Notes under the pieces: model-generated
Seen by the model: the letters and a program-made list of their open reading frames with translations, nothing else
Told to the model about the DNA's origin: nothing
Databases searched by the model: none
Shown: positions 7,047 to 13,144 of the stretch, piece after piece
Layout: every line of letters begins with the position of its first letter
Position numbering within the stretch: the first letter of the stretch is position 1
NCBI GenBank assembly: GCA_002413455.1
Contig: DHXA01000089.1
Location: 20,121-33,264 of the forward strand
Direction of reading: 5' to 3'
From: Rhodanobacter sp. UBA5168
Lineage (GTDB): Bacteria > Pseudomonadota > Gammaproteobacteria > Xanthomonadales > Rhodanobacteraceae
Length of the DNA: 13,144 bases
Position numbers and translations under genes: made by a program

Positions 7047-7763
7047 CTACTGGATTGTCAGGCGATAGATGAAGGTGAGGTCCTTGCCATCGCTGTCGTG
7101 GTTGTGTCGCACGATGGTGTGCGCCCCTCGTGATAGCGGGCGGAACATCATGAAATAGCCGTACACCACATCTGGCTGGTACGAGCCGGTGACACAGGGG
7201 TCGAATGTCGCCTGCAGGCTCGGATCGCCCTTGAGCGCGAACAGGTCTTCCGAGGTGTAGATGTAGTGCGTCGGGTTGAAGACAGGCCGGCCATCCAGCG
7301 TCAGGTCCAGCTCCGTGACCATGTTGTAGGGCAATGCGTCGGCGACCAGGAAGTCGTACATCGACTGCCCCGGTTTCGGCCCGAAAGCCGGATCGGGACA
7401 GGGCCACTCGTCGCTGACGCTGCCGATGTTCAACAGGATCGCCTTGCCGCGGGGAATCGTGCAGGTACGCGTATAGGTGCCGGACATCGAAGTGGCGATC
7501 GGCGCCAGCTGCCAGACCGGGCCTTCCTGGCCGACTGCGCAATTCGCACCCGTGGGATCCAGGAATGGATTGTGGTCGAAGGGCTGGCCGTAGATCCATT
7601 GCCAGTTGAGTTCGGCCCAGCTGGTGATGCTTTTGCCGAACGGACGCGACTCCTTCGGATACAGCATCGGATTGAGCCAGGAGTCGGCAAGCGACGGCTC
7701 GACCGCGTTGGCGGCGCTGATGGTGCAACCGGCGACAAGCAGGGTGCAGAGTGTCTTGTTCAT
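7047..7763 (-). CDS. Exported protein of unknown function
   Basis: A 238-residue protein with an export signal: MNK, then a hydrophobic stretch and AANA|VEP at residues 18-23, suggesting signal peptidase I cleavage after A20. An alternative lipobox, VAGC, ends at C13, so a lipoprotein is also possible, though the signal would be short. The mature part has a conserved-looking core, NPFLDPTGANCAVGQEGPVW (65-84), followed by TRTCTIPRGKAILLNIG (99-115), which I recall in uncharacterised secreted proteins of diverse bacteria. Cysteines at 75, 101, 122 and 190 could form two disulfides. The C-terminal part (about 200-238) looks beta-rich and ends near the stop without a tail. GGAG lies 6 nt before ATG 7763. 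The frame is open well upstream, but that part lacks family sequence. No catalytic motif seen. It is divergent from a broken AraC regulator gene, which may once have controlled it. Confidence 0.75.
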   Translation of the reverse strand: MNKTLCTLLVAGCTISAANAVEPSLADSWLNPMLYPKESRPFGKSITSWAELNWQWIYGQPFDHNPFLDPTGANCAVGQEGPVWQLAPIATSMSGTYTRTCTIPRGKAILLNIGSVSDEWPCPDPAFGPKPGQSMYDFLVADALPYNMVTELDLTLDGRPVFNPTHYIYTSEDLFALKGDPSLQATFDPCVTGSYQPDVVYGYFMMFRPLSRGAHTIVRHNHDSDGKDLTFIYRLTIQ

Positions 7764-8081
7764 GGGACTCTCCATGCGTGTTGGGTGACGTGCAATACGC
7801 AGGCGTGGGACGGGTGACGTTTCGTCTCGCCGCGGACTCCCCGCGGGAGATGCACATGCAGCGTCGCGCATGCGTCGCATGGGCGCTTTCATAAACTTGC
7901 GCATATCCGGACGGGCGATGCCGACGTGCAGGCTCACTCGTCGGAGCGGCCGCGTTGCCTGCCATAAAGCCGCCGCCGCCGCTTTCAAAATCCTGCGCAT
8001 GCCGGCGTCTGCCGGTGCGTCCGGCCTGCAAAACCCGGGCGTATGATCCCTTGCGAGGGTGCGCGTTCCGGAGCCACGCCG
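7764..8081. other. 318-bp gene-free divergent spacer
   Basis: The spacer lies between the exported-protein start and the AraC-type start. Open frames crossing it in several frames look like GC-rich shadows with Arg/Ala/Pro-rich translations. It holds a bulged hairpin at 7825-7850, a GCC repeat run at 7969-7982 flanked by the short inverted repeat AAAGC/GCTTT (7966-7985), and several GCATGC/GCGCAT-rich words near 7855-7905. I could not identify a convincing promoter, operator or small RNA in it. Confidence 0.5.
7825..7850. other. Bulged hairpin in the leader region of the exported-protein gene
   Basis: TCTC (7825-7828) and CCGCGG (7830-7835) pair with CCGCGG (7841-7846) and GAGA (7847-7850) around an ACTCC loop, with G7829 bulged. 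This gives 10 base pairs. It lies about 62 nt upstream of the minus-strand start codon at 7763, so it could sit in the 5' untranslated leader. A regulatory role is unproven; a GC-rich genome makes chance hairpins common. Confidence 0.35.
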
Positions 8082-8959
8082 ATGTCGATCATGCAAACCG
8101 TGCTGCAGTCATCGCACTTCATGGTGATCAACCATGTCTGCAAGCGCCCGCGTGTCGACTGTGGCGGCCCGCAAGCCGACGAGCCGGCGCGTTTCATCTT
8201 CACCCGCCGCGGCTCGTTCGCGATGCACGTGGGCAGCAGCACGTTTTTCGCACGCCCCGGCCAGGCGATCCTGCTGCAGAAGGACGTCGAGTACCGCGTC
8301 ACGCATCCGGACCTCGAGGGCTGCGACTGCTGCACCGATGTGTGGATCGACGATGCCATGCTGGAGTCATTGGGCTGATCGGCGCGGCTGCACCGCCGTG
8401 CCGGGAATTCAGCCACGATCTGCAATTCCAGAAGACCCATGTGGAGATGCTGCTCGGCATGCGGCACGGCGGCGATGATGCGCCGGACGAGGCCGAGGAA
8501 GTCCTGCTGGACACGCTCGACTGCCTCCTGCAGTCACACACGCCGGTTCGCGCGCGTATGCGGCATGGCGGAGTGGCTCGTCAGGTGGCCCGCGTCGAGG
8601 AGGCCATCATCGGGCGCGTCGGCGAGAATCTGGACGTCCATAAGCTGGCGGAGCTCGCCGGCTGTTCGCCGTTTCATCTGTGCCGGATCTTCCGAAATAG
8701 GACCGGGCAATCGCTGCGACAGTTTCGTCTGCAGCAGCGGCTTGGTACCGCGCTGGGACGTCTGGGCGATGGCGAGGAAAATCTGGCGGCGCTCGCCTGC
8801 GACGTAGGCTTCAGCAGCCACAGCCACATGACCGAGGCGTTCCGGCAGTCGCTGGGCGCCTCACCCAGCGAGTTGCGCGAAGATCTGCGGCACAGCGATC
8901 TGTTGCGATTGAGAAACCGGCTGCGCGCTCCGTCCGGATCGCACAGCCGGTGGGTCTAG
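8082..8959 (+). pseudogene. AraC family transcriptional regulator, disrupted by a frameshift
   Basis: Two frames together encode one AraC-type protein. Frame one, 8082-8378, gives 98 residues of the N-terminal sensor part (cupin-like strands, SFAMHVGSSTFFARPGQAILL) and ends in TGA directly after GAMLESLG-like sequence (DAMLESLG). The other frame continues at once from 8375 for 194 residues and carries the two C-terminal helix-turn-helix motifs: LDVHKLAELAGCSPFHLCRIF and later LAALACDVGFSSHSHMTEAF, then the family end ASPSEL. One extra G in the GGG run at 8372-8374 would join them as ESLGLIGAAAPP, giving a normal-length protein of about 292 residues. ATG 8082 follows GGAG (8070-8073) by 8 nt; an in-frame ATG at 8043 lacks such a site. 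A Cys cluster (CDCC, residues 81-84) is notable. The downstream part could start at ATG 8447, but no ribosome site is seen. A recent inactivating deletion or a sequencing error are both possible. Confidence 0.8.
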
Positions 8960-8982
8960 CCCCGGCTGACTCGCAGCAGGGG
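8960..8982. terminator. Imperfect hairpin between AraC-type and pyrophosphatase genes
   Basis: CCCC-g-GCTG (8960-8968) pairs with CAGC-a-GGGG (8974-8982) across a 5-nt loop, with one G/A mismatch. It lies within the 28-bp gap between two convergent stop codons (8959 and 8988). Position suggests a shared terminator, but it lacks a clear T-tract on the plus strand. Confidence 0.4.
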
Positions 8983-8987
8983 TGGAC

Positions 8988-9527
8988 TCAGCCTTTCTTT
9001 TCGGCCTGATAGCGCTCGATGCCGGCCACGATCTCGGCTTTTGCTTCGTCGGCGCCGACCCAGCCTTCCACCTTCACCCACTTGCCCTTCTCCAGATCCT
9101 TGTAGTGCTCGAAGAAGTGGCCGATGCGCTCCAGCCAGTGCGGCGAGACGCCTTTCATGTCGGTGATGTGTGCATAGCCGGGGAAGATCCTGGGCGCGGG
9201 CAACACGATCAGCTTCTCATCGCTGCCGGCCTCATCGCTCATCTTCAGCATGCCGACCGGGACGCAGCGGATCACCGAACCCGGGATCAGTGACAGCGGC
9301 AGGATCACCAGCGCATCCAGCGGATCGCCATCGCCGCCCAGGGTGCCAGGCACGTAGCCGTAGTTGCAGGGGTAGCGCATCGGCGTGGACAGAATGCGGT
9401 CGACGAAGATCGCGCCGCTCTCCTTCTCCACTTCGTACTTGACCGGTTCGGCATCCTTCGGGATTTCGATGACGACGTTGATTTCGTGCGGCACGTCGTT
9501 GCCGGCGGAGACGAGATGCAGACCCAT
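8988..9527 (-). CDS. ppa: Inorganic pyrophosphatase, soluble family I
   Basis: A 179-residue cytoplasmic enzyme that hydrolyses PPi to two phosphates using Mg2+, pulling biosynthetic reactions forward. The family I signature DGDPLDA covers residues 66-72, with metal-binding D66, D68 and D71. Other active-site residues can be matched to the E. coli enzyme with a one-residue offset: K30 and E32 (KYEVE), R44 (FVDR), Y52 and Y56 (YPCNYGYVP), D98, D103 and K105 (SDEAGSDEK), and Y142-K143. All key residues are intact and the length agrees with E. coli (about 175). ATG 9527 is preceded by AAGGA at 6 nt; the longer open frame adds non-family sequence. It lies downstream of the 2OG oxygenase gene on the same strand with a 102-bp gap, so it probably has its own promoter. 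Confidence 0.97.
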   Translation of the reverse strand: MGLHLVSAGNDVPHEINVVIEIPKDAEPVKYEVEKESGAIFVDRILSTPMRYPCNYGYVPGTLGGDGDPLDALVILPLSLIPGSVIRCVPVGMLKMSDEAGSDEKLIVLPAPRIFPGYAHITDMKGVSPHWLERIGHFFEHYKDLEKGKWVKVEGWVGADEAKAEIVAGIERYQAEKKG

Positions 9528-9564
9528 GGAATGTCCTTGCTGCGGAGGGGAAAGTTGGCTCGCA

Positions 9565-9595
9565 AGGATACGCCAAACGCTGCTGCATCGCAGCA
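9565..9595 (-). promoter_or_regulatory. Possible ppa promoter region with small dyad
   Basis: On the minus strand TATCCT (9565-9570) resembles a -10 element about 38 nt before the ppa start. Just upstream lies the perfect dyad TGCTGC (9581-9586) ATC GCAGCA (9590-9595). No good -35 at 16-18 bp is visible. The dyad could be an operator or a weak terminator of the upstream gene. Confidence 0.25.
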
Positions 9596-9629
9596 ACCTC
9601 ATGGGCCGGCGATGGGCTGGCGCCGTGGC

Positions 9630-10484
9630 TCAGGGTTTCCTCGGATGGCTGTAGGGCCGCTCGCGCAGCCATTTGGTGGCAATCCATTTCTCCCCGCGCT
9701 GTACCGGCAGGCCGGCGTGCAGCGAGCTGTGGTCGCCACCTTCATAGGCGAAATAGACGGCCGAACCACGCCGCGCGGTGACGGTCAGGCCGAGCTCCGG
9801 GAACGCGGTGCCGCCGCCTTGCGCGGGCGTGTTCAGATACATCACCACGCTGGCGATGCGCTGTCCGCCGACGGCCGTGATCGCCTCGTAGCCGGGTTGC
9901 TCCGGGTCGAACCAGTCGAAGTGCGGCTCGTACTCCTGGCCCGGCAGGTAGTGCAGAATCTGCAAGCCCTCGCCATGATTCGCCGGCACGCCGAGCAGGC
10001 CGGCGAGACGCCGCTCGATCCGGCCCACCAGCGGCACCTCGTTCAATGTGAAGAACATGCCTTCGCTGGTGCGTCGCTGATCGACCTGATGCCTGCCATC
10101 GCTGTCGACGGTGAGCGCGCGCTGCAGCCGCGGCCGCGCGAGTTCGATCAGCTCGTCGCATTCCTGCCCGGTGAGCATGCCGTCGAGCACGCGCAGCAGG
10201 GGTGTTTCCACGCTGAGCGAAACCTGGATGGCATGTCCGTCGATGCACATCTCGGGCGCTTCGGGATGTGTCGTGCGCAGGCCTCGCGGCGGCGTCCTGC
10301 CGGTACTCGCGTGCAGCGCGGCGAGCGGCAGCTTCAGCACCTCGGCGACGATGCCGCGGCTCTGCCGCGGATCGTAGCCGTTCTCCTTCATCAGCCGCAG
10401 AACCTCGGGTACGCCGTGGCCAGCCCGGGTCGTGGCAAGAATCCAGTCGCGCAGTTCGGGGCTGATGGTGATGCGTGGGTGCAT
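9630..10484 (-). CDS. 2OG-Fe(II) oxygenase, prolyl 4-hydroxylase-type
   Basis: A 284-residue protein with a C-terminal double-stranded beta-helix of the prolyl 4-hydroxylase (P4Hc) type. Fe(II) ligands are H188 and D190 in EPHFDWF, and H256 in SSLHAGLPV; K266 in EKWIATKW is in the place of the 2-oxoglutarate-binding lysine. GGGTAFPELGLTV (223-235) and the preceding SVVMYLN strand are typical of this family. The enzyme should use O2 and 2-oxoglutarate to hydroxylate a protein or small molecule. The first 60 or so residues (GHGVPEVLRLMKENGYDP) form a helical region outside the oxygenase fold. ATG 10484 is favoured on homologous-looking start and length; an ATG at 10547 in the same frame would add 21 residues, and neither has a clear Shine-Dalgarno. 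Neighbours are a pyrophosphatase and an exported peptidase, giving no clue to substrate. Confidence 0.85.
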   Translation of the reverse strand: MHPRITISPELRDWILATTRAGHGVPEVLRLMKENGYDPRQSRGIVAEVLKLPLAALHASTGRTPPRGLRTTHPEAPEMCIDGHAIQVSLSVETPLLRVLDGMLTGQECDELIELARPRLQRALTVDSDGRHQVDQRRTSEGMFFTLNEVPLVGRIERRLAGLLGVPANHGEGLQILHYLPGQEYEPHFDWFDPEQPGYEAITAVGGQRIASVVMYLNTPAQGGGTAFPELGLTVTARRGSAVYFAYEGGDHSSLHAGLPVQRGEKWIATKWLRERPYSHPRKP

Positions 10485-10551
10485 GGCGGTGTGGGTTGGG
10501 TAATGGCGAGGAAAGCTTACTTCACGGGCGACCTGCCAAGCATCCAAACGT

Positions 10552-10578
10552 CGCGAGCCGGCAAGAAGCCGGCTCGCG
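10552..10578 (-). terminator. Perfect 11-bp hairpin downstream of the prolyl oligopeptidase gene
   Basis: CGCGAGCCGGC (10552-10562) pairs perfectly with GCCGGCTCGCG (10568-10578) over a 5-nt loop. It begins 27 bp beyond the stop codon of the minus-strand peptidase gene (10606). On the minus strand it is followed by ACGTTTGG, a weak T-run. It separates this gene from the oxygenase gene downstream, supporting separate transcripts. Confidence 0.7.
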
Positions 10579-10605
10579 GGTAAGGCATGAAGTGAACGAG
10601 TCGGC

Positions 10606-12744
10606 TTACTTCAGCTGATCCCACAGGAAGTCGTAGGCCAGCGCATGCATCAACGCCGCCTGCTTGTTGTCGGCACCGGCGCCGTGGCCACCTTCGAGGT
10701 TCTCGTAGAACCACACGTTCGCCATGCCCATCGCCTTCATCTTCGCAGCCATCTTGCGTGCCTGCACCGGGCCGACGCGGTCGTCGCTGGTGGTGGTATA
10801 GAACAGCACCGGCGGGTAGTGCGCGTCCTTCTTTATGTTCTGGTATGGCGAGAAGGTCTTGATGAAGTTCCAGTCTGCGGTGTCCGGGTTGCCGTACTCG
10901 GCCATCCACGACGCACCGGCCGACAGGTGGGTGTAGCGCTTCATGTCCAGCAGCGGCACTTCACAGGCGATCGCGCCGAACAGCTGCGGATACATCGTCA
11001 GCATGTTGCCCATCAGCAGGCCGCCGTTGCTGCCGCCCTCGGCACCGAGATGTTTCGCGGTGGTCACGCCGCGCCTGACCAGATCCTCGGCGACCGCGGC
11101 GAAGTCCTCGTACGCGCGTGGGCGATTCTCCTTCAGCGCGGCCTGGTGCCACTGCGGGCCGTACTCGCCGCCGCCGCGGATGTTCGCGATCACATACACG
11201 CCGCCGCGGTTCAACCAGGCGCGGCCGATGCTGCCGCTGTAGTGCGGCTGCAGCGAGACTTCGAAGCCGCCGTAGCCGTACAGCAGGGTGCGATTGGAGC
11301 CATCCAGCTTCATGTCCTTCGGCGCGATCTCGAAATACGGCACGCGGGTGCCGTCTTTCGAGTGGACGAAGTGCTGGCTGACCGTGAACTTCGCGGCGTC
11401 GAAAAACGCGGGCTCCTGCTTGATCGTCTCCGCCGGCACGCTACCAAGCACGCCGCGCTCGAGCGTGGCCGGGGCGAGGAAGCCGGTGACGTCGAGCCAG
11501 TATTCGTCGCTGTGGTCGGGATCGGTATCGACCACGCTGATCGTGCTCATCGCCGGTGCGCCGGGCATCGTCTGGCGAGCCCAGTCGCTGCCCGGCGTAG
11601 CGGTCTGCGGTGGCGTCAACACCTCCAGCCGGCTCTTGACGTCGTCCATCAGGTTGAGGATCAGGTGATCCCTGGTCCAGGCATACGAGTCCAGCGAGGT
11701 ATGCGCGTCGGGCCGGAACAGCACGCTGAAATGCGCGTGGCCGGCGATGAAGCTGTCGAACTGCGCGGCCAGCAGCGCACCGGCCGGATAGGTGGCGCCG
11801 CCCACCGTCCACGGCGAACGGATGCGCACCAGCAGCCATTCGCGATGGGCGTCGGCGTCCGCGTCGGTCGGCACGTCGAGCCTGGTCAGCTTGTCGCCAT
11901 GGCGCTGGTACAACTCGCTGTGGAAGAAATCCTTGGCAACGGAGACGAAGTCGCGTTCGTAACCGGGCGTGCGGTCGTGGTACGCGCTCACTGCCAGATC
12001 GGTCGGTTTGCCTTCGTAGACGGTGGTGGCCGCAGAGAGTGGCGTGCCGCGCTTCCACTGCTTGACGATGCGCGGGTAGCTCGATTCGGTCATCGAGCCG
12101 GGGCCGAAGTCGGTACCGACGTAGATGGTGTCCTCGTCGATCCAGCCAACCTGGCTTTTCGCCACCGGCAGGTCGAAGCCGTCCTTCACGAAGGCCTTGT
12201 GCGGGATGCTGAATTCGCGCACCGCTATCGCGTCGCCGCCGTCCGGCGAGAGCGATATCAGGCAGCGCTCGAACGACGGCTTCAGGCACTGCGCGCCCTT
12301 GTAGACCCAGCGCTTGCCTTCGGCCTTGTTCAGCGCGTCGACGTCCAGCAGCACCTCCCACGTCGGCTCGGCCTTGCGATATTCGGCCAGCGTGGTGCGC
12401 CGCCAGACACCGCGCGGGTGCGCCTTGTCGCGCCAGAAGTTGTACAGATGGTTGCCCATGCGATTGACGTACGGGATGCGCGCATCCGAATCGAGCACTT
12501 CGAGGATGCTGTCGCGGGTCTTGACGAACTCGGCGTTGTCGACGAACTGTTTCGTCGTCACCGCGTTCTGCTGCTTCACCCAGTCCAGCGAGCGGGTGCC
12601 GCGGATGTCCTCCAGCCAGAGGAACGGATCGTCGGTCGGCCGGTTGTCCGTGGACGCCTTGGCGGGGTGGTTGTCCTGGGCTTGGGTATCGTTCATGCCC
12701 GCCAGTGTGACGCCGAGTGCCAGCATCAGCCAGACCGATTTCAT
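10606..12744 (-). CDS. Prolyl oligopeptidase family serine peptidase (S9A), exported
   Basis: A 712-residue enzyme predicted to cleave short proline-containing peptides after proline in the periplasm or outside the cell. A signal peptide is present (hydrophobic VWLMLALGVTLAG, cleavage likely after TQA at 22). The mature protein opens with DDPFLWLEDIRG (38-49), the standard start of this family, followed by the beta-propeller (about 90-450) and the C-terminal alpha/beta hydrolase domain. Catalytic residues are S572 in GGSNGG (570-575), the Asp in SDDRV (654/655) and H687 in EGGHGAG. YGYGGF (489-494) and NIRGGGEYG (521-529) are further family motifs around the oxyanion hole. ATG 12744 is strongly supported by AGGAGG 8 nt upstream; the frame is open to 12870 but the added residues spoil the signal peptide. 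Complete and apparently functional. Confidence 0.95.
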   Translation of the reverse strand: MKSVWLMLALGVTLAGMNDTQAQDNHPAKASTDNRPTDDPFLWLEDIRGTRSLDWVKQQNAVTTKQFVDNAEFVKTRDSILEVLDSDARIPYVNRMGNHLYNFWRDKAHPRGVWRRTTLAEYRKAEPTWEVLLDVDALNKAEGKRWVYKGAQCLKPSFERCLISLSPDGGDAIAVREFSIPHKAFVKDGFDLPVAKSQVGWIDEDTIYVGTDFGPGSMTESSYPRIVKQWKRGTPLSAATTVYEGKPTDLAVSAYHDRTPGYERDFVSVAKDFFHSELYQRHGDKLTRLDVPTDADADAHREWLLVRIRSPWTVGGATYPAGALLAAQFDSFIAGHAHFSVLFRPDAHTSLDSYAWTRDHLILNLMDDVKSRLEVLTPPQTATPGSDWARQTMPGAPAMSTISVVDTDPDHSDEYWLDVTGFLAPATLERGVLGSVPAETIKQEPAFFDAAKFTVSQHFVHSKDGTRVPYFEIAPKDMKLDGSNRTLLYGYGGFEVSLQPHYSGSIGRAWLNRGGVYVIANIRGGGEYGPQWHQAALKENRPRAYEDFAAVAEDLVRRGVTTAKHLGAEGGSNGGLLMGNMLTMYPQLFGAIACEVPLLDMKRYTHLSAGASWMAEYGNPDTADWNFIKTFSPYQNIKKDAHYPPVLFYTTTSDDRVGPVQARKMAAKMKAMGMANVWFYENLEGGHGAGADNKQAALMHALAYDFLWDQLK

Positions 12745-12811
12745 CGTGTGCCCCTCCTGTGCGAATGGATACGGCAGATGCGATCCACCGTCGGTCGAGC
12801 GTACCTGCGCG

Positions 12812-12840
12812 ACGATACGGGCGCCTGTGACTAAAGTCAG
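12812..12840 (-). promoter_or_regulatory. Possible promoter for the prolyl oligopeptidase gene
   Basis: On the minus strand CTGACT (12835-12840, 4 of 6 to the -35 consensus) and TATCGT (12812-12817, 4 of 6 to the -10) are separated by exactly 17 bp. The -35 overlaps a perfect dyad TGACT-AA-AGTCA (12828-12839) that could be an operator. The match is modest and unproven. Confidence 0.35.
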
Positions 12841-12868
12841 GACGAGCCGATCTGCGCAGCCATAAGAC

Positions 12869-12897
12869 AAGAATCCCGCCTTGCCGGCGGGATTCTT
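12869..12897 (-). terminator. Perfect 12-bp hairpin terminator of the membrane pyrophosphatase gene
   Basis: AAGAATCCCGCC (12869-12880) pairs perfectly with GGCGGGATTCTT (12886-12897), loop of 5 nt. It starts 20 bp beyond the stop codon at 12917 on the minus strand, where the stem ends in GATTCTT followed by GTCTTATGG. This is a convincing intrinsic terminator for the pump gene. Confidence 0.85.
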
Positions 12898-12916
12898 GCT
12901 GGAGTGGAGGTATGGC

Positions 12917-13144
<228 letters not shown>

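Noticed and set aside
7969..7985. GCC repeat run as a microsatellite or phase-variation tract
   Set aside because: Only about four units, non-coding, and ordinary for this base composition.
8365..8385. Programmed -1 frameshift in the AraC-type gene
   Set aside because: The junction (A TTG GGC TGA) is not a classic X XXY YYZ slippery heptamer, and no strong stem follows at the right distance; a simple base loss explains it better.
10645..12834. 729-codon open frame on the plus strand, antisense to the prolyl oligopeptidase
   Set aside because: Composition is Arg/His/Val/Ala-rich without motifs, and the opposite strand has an intact catalytic triad, signal peptide and strong Shine-Dalgarno.

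Overview
The window is GC-rich, densely packed chromosomal DNA. The protein types suggest a gammaproteobacterium close to Xanthomonadales / Rhodanobacteraceae (Rhodanobacter- or Dyella-like): a DUF2333 membrane protein, a family I pyrophosphatase near a membrane pyrophosphatase, a secreted S9A prolyl oligopeptidase and an AefR-type TetR regulator. This assignment is inferred from gene content and composition; no rRNA or other marker gene is present. I see no tRNA, rRNA, CRISPR array, insertion sequence or phage gene.

Layout. (1) 92-1496, plus strand: an AefR-like TetR regulator, then a ferritin-like di-iron protein with a lysine-rich tail. A perfect 13-bp hairpin closes this block against the convergent operon that follows. 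(2) 1539-4851, minus strand: a three-gene operon reading MFS efflux permease, aldo/keto reductase, MDR-family oxidoreductase. The permease and reductase are 17 bp apart, and the reductase stop overlaps the oxidoreductase start as ATGA. A LysR regulator (4952-5872) is transcribed divergently from a 100-bp AT-rich intergenic region containing dyads. (3) 5912-6934, plus strand: a DUF2333 protein with one membrane anchor, ended by a strong hairpin terminator. (4) 7047-7763, minus strand: an exported protein of unknown function. It is separated by a 318-bp gene-free spacer from an AraC-type regulator on the plus strand (8082-8959), which is broken by an apparent single-base deletion. (5) 8988-13144, minus strand: soluble inorganic pyrophosphatase, a 2OG-Fe(II) oxygenase of the prolyl 4-hydroxylase type, an exported prolyl oligopeptidase, and the C-terminus of a membrane-bound pyrophosphate-energised ion pump that runs off the window edge.

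How the parts may work together. The LysR / permease / reductase / oxidoreductase block looks like a small inducible module that reduces and exports a reactive carbonyl or quinone-like compound (inference). The soluble pyrophosphatase and the membrane pump both hydrolyse PPi, one releasing heat and the other storing the energy as an ion gradient. They lie within about 4 kb but are separated by two unrelated genes and by hairpins, so they are probably separate transcripts.

I find no clearly novel multi-gene system. The items most worth checking are the broken AraC regulator next to an uncharacterised exported protein, the LysR-linked redox/efflux operon, and the ferritin with a Dps-like basic tail.
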